DNA from: Collimonas sp. UBA1456
GTDB lineage: Bacteria > Pseudomonadota > Gammaproteobacteria > Burkholderiales > Burkholderiaceae_D
Reading direction: 5' to 3'
Assembly: GCA_002325825.1 (NCBI GenBank)
Contig: DCSW01000020.1
Span: 1-6,636, forward strand
DNA length: 6,636 bases
Below the pieces are notes generated by a model. The model searched no databases. It saw only the letters and a list, made by a program, of their open reading frames with translations, and was not told where the DNA came from. The position numbers and the translations under genes were made by a program. This document shows positions 1 to 5,884 of the stretch, piece after piece; the first letter of the stretch is position 1; each line of letters begins with the position of its first letter.

Positions 1-102
1 TCTGCTCTTCTGTACTACTTTGGTAAATGCGTTTCAGATCAGCTGTGACTGCCTTGTAGTCTCTCCAGGGGACGTATTTGAGGTTAATTTGAGGTTATTA
101 CG
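1..102 (-). mobile_element. IS256-family transposase, internal fragment, frameshifted
   Basis: Reading the minus strand from 85 to 2 gives 28 uninterrupted codons that include KYVPWRDYKAV, ADLKRIYQ and STEEQ. This is the stretch that follows the HxVRNSL motif in IS256/Mutator-type DDE transposases. The residues R-N-N-L-K just before it (102-88) are in another frame, because an 11-bp tandem duplication separates them from the rest. The C-terminal half would lie beyond the left edge of the window. The N-terminal half is not recognisable to the right: beyond about 120 the expected preceding motif dissolves and then unrelated sequence begins. I see no terminal inverted repeat. The family assignment rests on motif memory and is fairly secure. 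The element is certainly broken at this end, so the transposase cannot be made from this copy. Confidence 0.8.
76..97. repeat. Perfect 11-bp tandem duplication (2 copies)
   Basis: ATTTGAGGTTA occurs twice back to back, at 76-86 and 87-97, with no mismatch. It lies in the IS256-type transposase remnant. Removing one copy restores a single frame (R-N-N-L-K-Y-V-P-W) on the minus strand, so the duplication is a frameshifting lesion and not an original part of the gene. Confidence 0.9.
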
Positions 103-505
103 TAGCTAGCATCATAGTGCGTAGACAATGCCTGGCTAAGTGATCTAGCCGATAATGAAATAATACCGAAGGCATTTCACATGATCAATGCTACGCCACA
201 CATGCGTCAGATTCTTGAAAAAAATTGTCACTTCCCGTACCCAGAATACCAGCCAAACCTGGGCCTGTGTCGCTGGACGAAAAATCATGGCTGGGCAAGC
301 TACGCAGCCAGCGCCTTCCACCTGTTCAACCACAATCCCTGGTCGGTCACATCCATAGCCAGCTAGTCAATCAGACTCGGTTCGCTGCTACCGTTAACTC
401 TGTGCCTCACGCATGCATTGACCTTGCTTATTATTTGAGCAAGACAGCTTCTAATACAGCCGTAGCCGCTTGACGCAACAGGTCATAAAGTCGCTCGCAG
501 TGTTG
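103..505. other. About 400 bp without a recognisable gene
   Basis: No intact gene is supported between the transposase fragment and the stop codon of the CNNM-type gene. All six frames are short or interrupted. On the minus strand, around 200-280, one frame reads GPGLAGILGTGS, which resembles the glycine-rich phosphate-binding turn of BadF/BadG-type kinases, but no other part of such a protein is evident. A small inverted repeat (CTTGCT at 423-428, AGCAAG at 438-443) lies downstream of the CNNM-type gene but has no T-tract. The stretch is probably decayed coding sequence of unknown origin. Confidence 0.5.
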
Positions 506-1834
506 CTATTCGGTGTCGGCCACGCGTTGCGCCGGATAGACCTTCACCAGCACAATCCGCGGCCCATTCATTTTCTTGACAACGATATCGAAACCATCGA
601 ATTCGATCTTCTGGCCTTCGTACGGCAGGTCGGCCAGTTTGGCCATGATCAGGCCTCCGACCGAGTCGACATCTTCATCGCCGTCAATCATCACATCGGC
701 ACCAAGAATACGTTCTAGGCTAAAGATCGGCAGGCTACCTTTGCCGAGCAAGGTGCCGTCATCCTGGCGAGTCCATTCGTTGTCGTTGCGACGAAATTCA
801 TCACGAATCTCGCCAACCATCGCGCCCAGCAAGTTATCGAGCGTAATAAAACCCTCCGGCTTCGTGCCCTTCTTGCCGATGATCGCAAAATGCGGAGCGC
901 CGGTCCGGAACCGGCGGAACAATTCCAGTGCTGCCATACGCGGCGAGACGTATTCGACCGGCCGCAAATAGGCATTCAGGTTATCAATCGACTTACCTTC
1001 TTGCTGCGCAATAAATAAATCCTTCAGATGAATCAGGCCCACCACGTTGATGCCGCTCTGATCGAAATAGGGATAACGACTGAAACGATGGCGACAGATG
1101 GTTTCCATATTTTCAGCCAGGCTACGCGACTGGTGTAGTGCCGTGATCTCGTTAACCGGACGCATCAGATCAGACACTTCAAGCTCCCTAAAATCGAGCG
1201 ATTGTGCCAGCACGTTCCACTCGTCTCGGTTGAATTTCTGACCGGTGCCGCTGCTACTGCTACGCAAAATAAGTTTCAACTCGTCGGGCGAATAATGCGC
1301 GTCATGGTCATGTACCGCCGCCAGGCCAAGCAGTCGTACAAGCGAGTTGGCACTCACGTTGAGAGCCCAGATGGCCGGATACATGGCCCAATAGAAGCCG
1401 TACAGCGGTACTGCGCACCACAAGCCGATCACTTCCGGATTACGGATGGCGACAGTCTTTGGCGCCAGCTCGCCGACCACGATATGAAGAAACGAAATCA
1501 GAAAAAAGGCAAAGAAAAACGAGATTCCGTGGATCAGCTCAGGAGAGCCGATCACGAATAGATCGAACACCGGTTTCAGTAGATTGGCAAAAGCCGGCTC
1601 GCCAATCCAGCCGAGTCCCAGCGAAGCAAGCGTGATACCGAGTTGGCAAGCGGAGAGGTAGACGTCAAGTTGACGGTGCACTGTCACCAGAATACGACCG
1701 CGTAATCCGTGCGAATTTGCAATGGCCCGGATACGGGTCTGGCGTAATTTGACTAAACCGAATTCTGCAGCAACAAAAAAACCATTGATGGCGACCAAAA
1801 ATAATGCTGCGATAACCAATAACAGGTTGTTCAA
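506..1834 (-). CDS. CNNM/CorC-family membrane protein (DUF21, CBS pair, CorC_HlyC)
   Basis: This is an inner-membrane protein of the CNNM/CorC (hemolysin-like, TlyC) family, linked to divalent-cation (Mg2+/Co2+) transport or resistance; the exact substrate of this member is unknown. From a TTG start it has 442 residues, normal for the family. Residues 1-160 form the DUF21 domain, with hydrophobic segments at about 4-24, 57-78, 100-120 and 136-160 and the hallmark GELAPKT at 121-127. Residues about 222-345 are a CBS pair, beginning DLMRPVNEI and containing the SRYPYFD and HLKDLF motifs. Residues about 355-435 are the CorC_HlyC domain, with PYEGQKIEFDG. I chose TTG at 1834-1832 because GGAAGAG lies 5 nt upstream, behind a plausible promoter. 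A TTG further up at 1906 is in frame but lies upstream of that promoter's -35. The frame is uninterrupted, unlike most neighbours, which suggests it is still selected. It is transcribed separately from the hem genes. Confidence 0.9.
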   Translation of the reverse strand: MNNLLLVIAALFLVAINGFFVAAEFGLVKLRQTRIRAIANSHGLRGRILVTVHRQLDVYLSACQLGITLASLGLGWIGEPAFANLLKPVFDLFVIGSPELIHGISFFFAFFLISFLHIVVGELAPKTVAIRNPEVIGLWCAVPLYGFYWAMYPAIWALNVSANSLVRLLGLAAVHDHDAHYSPDELKLILRSSSSGTGQKFNRDEWNVLAQSLDFRELEVSDLMRPVNEITALHQSRSLAENMETICRHRFSRYPYFDQSGINVVGLIHLKDLFIAQQEGKSIDNLNAYLRPVEYVSPRMAALELFRRFRTGAPHFAIIGKKGTKPEGFITLDNLLGAMVGEIRDEFRRNDNEWTRQDDGTLLGKGSLPIFSLERILGADVMIDGDEDVDSVGGLIMAKLADLPYEGQKIEFDGFDIVVKKMNGPRIVLVKVYPAQRVADTE

Positions 1835-1839
1835 CGAAT

Positions 1840-1846
1840 CTCTTCC
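1840..1846 (-). promoter_or_regulatory. Shine-Dalgarno deciding the TTG start of the CNNM-type gene
   Basis: The minus strand reads GGAAGAG, then ATTCG, then TTG, giving a 5-nt spacing. An ATG at 1848-1846 overlaps this site but its frame runs M-E-E-I-R-stop, so as written it cannot start the long protein. Confidence 0.55.
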
Positions 1847-1865
1847 ATGATAATGACGGATTACA

Positions 1866-1895
1866 AGTATAGGCGACGATGACGGTGTTTTACAA
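1866..1895 (-). promoter_or_regulatory. Putative sigma70 promoter of the CNNM-type gene
   Basis: The minus strand has TTGTAA (-35, 1895-1890), an 18-nt spacer and TATACT (-10, 1871-1866). The -10 matches consensus at 5 of 6 positions and the -35 at 4 of 6. Transcription would begin roughly 25-30 nt upstream of the proposed TTG start. This is seen by eye only. Confidence 0.45.
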
Positions 1896-1926
1896 AACCG
1901 CCACAAATTTGCCGTTTATAACTGCC

Positions 1927-2195
1927 TCATTGAAGACAAAAAGAGGCCGGATCATCTAATTTGTAATGACGATATCCGGTCAACCATGCAGGCAATTTCT
2001 AATTCACGCCGATCGTCCAGATCGGCGCATACAACAGTATAAAAAGGAGCAACAGCAATACGGCGAAGAAATTCAACGACAGATCAATTCGTATAGCGGA
2101 AAAAACAACACCACGTTACCGGGATTATAACGCGCCACCACCGCCGGACCGATGGCGACCGCGAACAGGGCAACACGCCGGAGAAAGAATCGCAT
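1927..2195 (-). pseudogene. hemY: hemY remnant: N-terminal membrane hairpin, frameshifted and truncated
   Basis: HemY is an inner-membrane TPR protein encoded after hemX in proteobacterial hem operons; its precise role in heme synthesis is unclear. Only the N-terminus remains. From ATG at 2195 the reading M-R-F-F-L-R, then VARYNPGNVVLFFP, is characteristic of the first membrane segment and the following loop in betaproteobacterial HemY. A frameshift near 2090 leads to a TGA at 2075-2073. The other frame then carries the second membrane segment (LNFFAVLLLLLFILLY) and is broken by TAG at 2001-1999. The remnant ends after GYRHYK at TGA 1929-1927. The TPR region, about 300 residues in a normal protein of roughly 400, is absent. 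The CNNM-type gene's promoter region begins right after, so most of hemY was removed by deletion. Confidence 0.85.
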
Positions 2196-2199
2196 ATGA

Positions 2200-2911
2200 C
2201 TATGATTTTCCTTTGTAGGTATGGATCGCCGCGAGGCTGTCGACCTTATCTATCACGTTATCCAGGCGTACTGCGATGGCCGTGACATCCAAAGTCGGCA
2301 GCACTTTCAATTTCTCGATATCGTGGGCAATCCGCCCGGCGCACGATGATGAACTGTGACTTGTTGGAGCGCGACAGACTCTTGTCGGCGTTCTACAACA
2401 CGATCAAGGCGCCCTCTACGTTGTCGGCCAACTGCAATTGCTGGATGGCGGCCGACAACACGTCTTCCACCTCAGGCAATGCTAGCTCATCGCTGTTCTT
2501 CGATAGATTATTGTAAAGCTGCTCCAGCGCCAGTTGCTGGCTTTGCTCTTCGATCTGCTTGTTCTCAAGCACACTCTCCCCTTACCCTGCAATTCTTTGG
2601 TGTTATCCTGAACCGACTTCACCAGCACCTTGGTTTCGGTCTTGGTGCTGTCACCGACTCGCAAGCGCCGTACGATTTCCTAGCGTAGACGGATATTTTC
2701 GGTATGCATCGATCATCATTTCCAAACCTACAATAACGCCAGCAACAGTAGAGACAGATAGATCGGTTCAAGCTATGGACCTGTGATCTTGGTCTTATCG
2801 ATCGTAAATTGCGGAAGTGCCGGCTGAGCCGCTGCGGATGCCGAAGCCGTTGCGCTGACGGCAAGACCAGTTACCTGGCTAGATTCTGGGGGTGGGTTGC
2901 GATTCGTTCAC
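2200..2911 (-). pseudogene. hemX: hemX pseudogene with three frameshifts and six in-frame stops
   Basis: HemX is a single-pass inner-membrane protein of the hem operon, often annotated as uroporphyrinogen-III C-methyltransferase on weak grounds. The start is GTG at 2911-2909, overlapping the hemD stop as GTGA. It reads M-N-E-S-Q-P-T-P, then frameshifts at a C5 run near 2890. Next come an Ala/Pro-rich stretch, a hydrophobic segment (IYLSLLLLALL) and HTENIRLR, then VGDSTKTETKVLVKSVQ, DNTKELQG, ENKQIEEQSQQLALEQLY and VLSAAIQQLQLADNV, which are typical of the HemX coiled-coil and helical region. Further frameshifts lie near 2575 and 2335. Stops are TAG 2775-2773, TAG 2730-2728, TGA 2718-2716, TGA 2715-2713, TAG 2682-2680 and TAG 2395-2393. 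The frame ends at TAG 2202-2200 after IHTYKGKS. About 712 nt remain where a full gene would have well over 1 kb, so an internal deletion in the C-terminal half is likely. No functional product is possible. Confidence 0.9.
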
Positions 2912-3693
2912 AAAGGGAATTGTAACGCGTCAAGTAGCCGTTCGTCTCCTGGTCCGGTCAGTGTCACGTCCGTAAATCCAAGCTCATACGCTGTTTCGGC
3001 AATGCGAGCATGTGGGACAACGAGTTTCTGTTGTTGAGTTTTTGCAACACCGGTGCCATTTTCGACTCGCTGGGCTAGGTCGATCATATGCCTCAGCGCT
3101 TCCGAACTCGTAATGATCCAGTCGTTTTGGCTATCCAGCAACAACTGCAACTGCGCACGCAACACAGCATCAAGGATCGGTGCTTGCCGCCGATAGGCTG
3201 CAATCTGAGTCACCTCGACTCCCGCCGCCAGCAACGTGTCGGCTAATAGCTCACGGCCGCTTTCACCTCGTACCAACAACACCCTATGCCCACGCAAGGC
3301 GCTCAGATCAAGTGCTTGCAGCAAACCTTCGGAATCCGTTCTGGCTGGATCCGATGGGCTGAAAATCGTGATGCTCTGCGCCGTCAAGCCATGCCGCGCC
3401 AGCGCCGCGCGGCTGCCTTCACCAACTATACCGATCGGCAATTGCGAAGGCCATTGTGAGATATGACGGAACGCGGCATCGATTGCATTGGGACTGGCGA
3501 ACACCGCCAACGCATAGTCATTGAGCCGGACCAGGGCTTCCTGCAGTTCGGCGGTGGCGTCCAACGGCAGTATTTCCAGCAGCGGGAAGATGATTGCGCG
3601 ACGTCCACGCGCAGTAATTTGCCGCGCCAGTGCTGCGGCTTGCGCCGCGGGCCGGGTAATGACAACAAGAGGCAGGGATTGATCAGGCTGCAT
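2908..3693 (-). CDS. hemD: Uroporphyrinogen-III synthase
   Basis: This cytoplasmic enzyme cyclises hydroxymethylbilane to uroporphyrinogen III with inversion of ring D, directly after HemC in the siroheme/heme pathway. It has 261 residues; family members are usually about 245-270. The bilobal fold is recognisable by its weakly conserved landmarks: VVITRP at 10-15 opening domain 1, FASPNA at 65-70, VRGESGRELL at 141-150, AAYRR at 165-169, ITSSEALRHM at 194-203 and HARIAETAYELGF at 228-240. The start ATG at 3693 has AAGG 5 nt upstream. It is the second gene of the operon, 75 nt after hemC, an unusually wide gap for this pair. Its stop overlaps the GTG start of the hemX pseudogene. It has no stops or frameshifts, so it appears to be under selection although the two genes downstream are dead. 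Confidence 0.93.
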   Translation of the reverse strand: MQPDQSLPLVVITRPAAQAAALARQITARGRRAIIFPLLEILPLDATAELQEALVRLNDYALAVFASPNAIDAAFRHISQWPSQLPIGIVGEGSRAALARHGLTAQSITIFSPSDPARTDSEGLLQALDLSALRGHRVLLVRGESGRELLADTLLAAGVEVTQIAAYRRQAPILDAVLRAQLQLLLDSQNDWIITSSEALRHMIDLAQRVENGTGVAKTQQQKLVVPHARIAETAYELGFTDVTLTGPGDERLLDALQFPL

Positions 3694-3740
3694 GGCCGCC
3701 TTGCAGTTCTAGTAATTGGAGTGAACTGGCAACATCATGG

Positions 3741-3758
3741 CAGCACACTAGTGTACTG
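3741..3758. repeat. 18-nt palindrome in the hemC-hemD spacer
   Basis: The plus strand reads CAG-C-ACACTAGTGT-A-CTG. The inner 10 bp (ACACTAGTGT) are a perfect palindrome and the flanks match except for one position on each side. In the minus-strand transcript the mismatched pair becomes a U-G wobble, so the hem mRNA could form a hairpin of about seven pairs between the two genes. There is no U-tract, so a terminator is unlikely. Confidence 0.5.
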
Positions 3759-3768
3759 TAACGGCCCA

Positions 3769-4713
3769 CTAACTTTCCTCTGTACACAGCGCCAGAATCG
3801 CCGCAGCACCCTGCACCTCCAGAGCTTCCGCGATTTTTTTGGCCAAGGCATCTGGCGCATCCGCTGCGCCGCTGGCATCAGCTGTCACAACGCGATGACC
3901 GTCGAGTGTGCCGATCATCGCACGCAACCGCATCTGGTTGCCAGTGATCGTCGCAAACGCCGCCAGTGGAATCTGACAACTGCCGCCGAAAGCACGCGAC
4001 AAGGTGCGTTCTGCCGTTACCGCCTGCGCGGTCGGCAGATGATTAAGCGGGGCCAATATCTGCTGTAAATCGGCGCGCTCGGAACGAACCTCGATGGCCA
4101 TCGCACCCTGCCCCGGCGCCGGCAAACTCTGTTCCGGCTCGATCAATGCCTTGATGCGCCCGGCCAGACCAAGTCGCTTTAAACCGGCCGCAGCCAGGAT
4201 GATAGCGGCGTATTCTCCACGATCGAGCTTGCCCAGGCGGGTATCGAGATTGCCGCGCAGCGACTTGATCTGCAGCTGCGGAAAACGTGCAGAGATCAAT
4301 ACCTGGCGACGCAAGCTGCTAGTGCCGACTACGGAACCGGTAGGCAACGCATCCAACGAAGCATAGTCATTCGAAACAAAGGCATCGCGCGGATCTTCGC
4401 GCTCCAACACGGTGCTCAGTGTAAAATCTTGCAGCAATTTCATCGGCATGTCTTTGAGCGAATGTACTGCCAAATCGGCACGTCCCTCGGCCATTGCCAC
4501 TTCCAGTTCCTTGACAAACAAACCCTTGCCGCCAACCTGCGATAAGGTACGATCAAGAATTTGATCGCCGCGCGTGGTCATGCTGAGAATTTCTATATTA
4601 CAGTCTGGATATAATCCAGACAGCCGGGCACGCACATATTCCGCTTGCCACATGGCCAGGCGGCTCTCACGCGTCGCAATGACTAACTTGGATGGGGAGG
4701 ATATTTTCGACAC
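3769..4713 (-). CDS. hemC: Hydroxymethylbilane synthase (porphobilinogen deaminase)
   Basis: This cytoplasmic enzyme polymerises four porphobilinogens into hydroxymethylbilane on a dipyrromethane cofactor. From GTG 4713-4711 it has 314 residues, almost exactly the usual bacterial length. Domain 1 starts with KLVIATRESRLAMWQAEYVR. HSLKDMP carries the catalytic aspartate (Asp88), GTSSLRRQ (130-137) carries substrate and cofactor-binding arginines, and FGGSCQIPLAA carries the cofactor-attaching cysteine (Cys246). The Asp-Cys distance of 158 equals that of E. coli Asp84-Cys242. I prefer the GTG start because AAAGGA lies 3 nt upstream. A TTG four codons earlier (4725) lies directly beside the -10 box and lacks a ribosome-binding site. 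It is the first gene of the operon and divergent from the ppc remnant. The gene is intact. Confidence 0.95.
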   Translation of the reverse strand: MSKISSPSKLVIATRESRLAMWQAEYVRARLSGLYPDCNIEILSMTTRGDQILDRTLSQVGGKGLFVKELEVAMAEGRADLAVHSLKDMPMKLLQDFTLSTVLEREDPRDAFVSNDYASLDALPTGSVVGTSSLRRQVLISARFPQLQIKSLRGNLDTRLGKLDRGEYAAIILAAAGLKRLGLAGRIKALIEPEQSLPAPGQGAMAIEVRSERADLQQILAPLNHLPTAQAVTAERTLSRAFGGSCQIPLAAFATITGNQMRLRAMIGTLDGHRVVTADASGAADAPDALAKKIAEALEVQGAAAILALCTEES

Positions 4714-4725
4714 GGATCCTTTCAA

Positions 4726-4753
4726 ATTTTATCAATCCAGAGAATACCGTCAA
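4726..4753 (-). promoter_or_regulatory. Putative sigma70 promoter of hemC-hemD
   Basis: The minus strand has TTGACG (-35, 4753-4748), a 16-nt spacer and TAAAAT (-10, 4731-4726). Both boxes match consensus at 5 of 6 positions. The expected transcription start lies only about 8 nt before the GTG, giving a very short leader with the AAAGGA site near its 5' end. A second possible extended -10 (TGCTAAAAT, 4825-4817) lies further upstream but has no clear -35. Confidence 0.5.
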
Positions 4754-4898
4754 TGCAGCCAGAAACGCGCAACACACGCAAAAAAATGCACAACAAGCGT
4801 GTAATTTCTGCGGGGTATTTTAGCATGCTCCATCCACTCTTCTTTGCATCTTATTATTCACCTTATTGTCTGTGATCTTGATACCGCCGTCAGCACCT

Positions 4899-5018
4899 CA
4901 AACCGCAGTCCGCTTCCATCGTGAGTCGGATCCGCAAGCCGGCGCCGATCTCGACAAGCTGCTAACGAAACTGACCCGCGATAACAACGTGAGTATCGCC
5001 TCGGTGTGGTGTGGATAA
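4899..5018 (+). pseudogene. ppc: ppc remnant (phosphoenolpyruvate carboxylase N-terminal fragment)
   Basis: PEP carboxylase makes oxaloacetate from PEP and bicarbonate and is normally about 900 residues or more. Here about 38 codons remain: QTAVRFHRESDPQAGADLDK, then LLTKLTRDNNVSIASV. They correspond to the N-terminal region of beta- and gammaproteobacterial enzymes, just before the RAF-S-F-x-LAN motif, which is missing. The frame ends at TAA 5016-5018. The start codon and the first 50 or so residues are not recognisable, and none of the catalytic region is present. Divergent ppc-hemC placement is, to my knowledge, common in Burkholderiales, which supports the identification. The match is short, so it is good but not certain. 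Confidence 0.7.
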
Positions 5019-5304
5019 ATCGGCATTGAATATCTGTGTAATGAATTCGGGGATGGAGACACTTTCATCATGATTAGGATGTATCGCGCTGATTGGCGGC
5101 TCAGATACACTAGCACGCCATTCTATCCGATGCAGCTGTCACAGCCGGTTGCCGAAAGACCAAAAAGTGTAGCGAGGCCCCTTTTTAGGGATGATGATAG
5201 ACGCCGCCAAACCAATTTGGTGAATTGACACATCAAACTTGTATACCAGATTAGTGTTCCAGGCTGAGCACACATACTGACATGCGAATTGCTGGTAAAG
5301 CTGC
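5019..5304 (+). other. Unassigned stretch with an open frame to 5228
   Basis: Immediately after the TAA closing the ppc remnant, the same frame stays open for 69 codons (5019-5225) and ends at TGA 5226-5228. It reads EYLCNEFGDGDTF, then MIRMYRADWRLRYTS, which looks protein-like, but I do not recognise it and it does not match any part of PEP carboxylase I know. It has no convincing start. It may be the joined remnant of another gene after a deletion. From 5229 to 5304 I see nothing. An AT-rich inverted repeat (AAAAAG 5162-5167, CTTTTT 5181-5186) is too weak to call a terminator. Confidence 0.35.
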
Positions 5305-5879
5305 ATGACCGCCCCGATCAAATCATCAACCCAGATCGCCGAACGCATCACCGAAGCGATGTTGGCGCCTGGCACTCGGCTGGGAGAGCGACAGTTAGCC
5401 GAATTATTCGGCGTCAGCCCCACACAAATACGTGAAGCCCTGGCGCGGCTGGTACGTGATCGTGCCAATCTCGGGAGATGCGCGCGATGCTTTTGAAGCG
5501 CGTCGGGTATTGGAACTGAGGCTGCTGCGCAATGCGCGTCCGCTTAGCCACGATGCCATCCTCAAGTTGAGCCCAACATATGGAACGCGAACAAACGTCG
5601 CTGGAAAATCGGGATGTGGCGACCCGCAGTTTTCTACTCGGCAATTTCCATGTTTTCCTGTACGAATCGTTCGGAAATATCTTACTGGCCGATTCGTTGC
5701 GTGATTTCACCACGCGCATCACCTTGACAGCGATGCAGTACCAGTCTCCGCATCACGCCAAGCAATTCTGCGCCGAACATGTCAGCATCGTCGCTGTACT
5801 GCGATTAGCGCCGTTGAGTGACGGTGCCGCACAGCTCCACCAACCGTTATTTATTTCCCACATACCCAAGCTGAAGTAG
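5305..5879 (+). pseudogene. GntR/FCD-family transcriptional regulator pseudogene
   Basis: Intact relatives are cytoplasmic DNA-binding repressors or activators with an N-terminal winged helix and a C-terminal FCD ligand domain. The first frame from ATG 5305 gives AERITEAMLAPGTRLGERQL and AELFGVSPTQIREALARL, a clear GntR helix-turn-helix. At 5443-5454 this frame collides with GWYVIVPISGDARDAFEARR, VLELRLLRNARPL in another frame, so the wing and linker (roughly 15-20 codons) are missing. Near 5565-5580 the frame shifts again to MEREQTSLENRDVATRSFLL, FHVFLYESFGN and CAEHVSIVAVL, the FCD domain with its metal-binding-type histidines, ending at TAG 5877-5879. A complete protein would be about 215-230 residues. 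It sits 5 nt before the substrate-binding-protein pseudogene, whose expression it may once have controlled. Confidence 0.85.
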
Positions 5880-5884
5880 TCTTC

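Noticed and set aside
423..443. Inverted repeat CTTGCT / AGCAAG as a terminator of the CNNM-type gene
   Set aside because: Six pairs with a nine-base loop and no T-tract on either side; too weak.
225..473. 82-codon open frame on the plus strand
   Set aside because: Composition is not protein-like, there is no ribosome-binding site and no family is recognised; probably a chance frame in decayed sequence.
576..971. Long plus-strand open frame inside the CNNM-type gene
   Set aside because: It lies wholly opposite a clearly conserved gene and its serine/arginine-rich translation is typical of a shadow frame.
3463..4068. 201-codon plus-strand open frame opposite hemD and hemC
   Set aside because: It spans two conserved genes and their spacer on the other strand, with no family resemblance; a shadow frame.
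4822..4829. AGCATGCT palindrome upstream of hemC as an operator
   Set aside because: An 8-bp palindrome is expected by chance at this scale and it has no flanking symmetry.
5162..5186. AAAAAG / CTTTTT inverted repeat as a terminator
   Set aside because: The stem is almost pure A-T with a 13-base loop, so little stability is expected.
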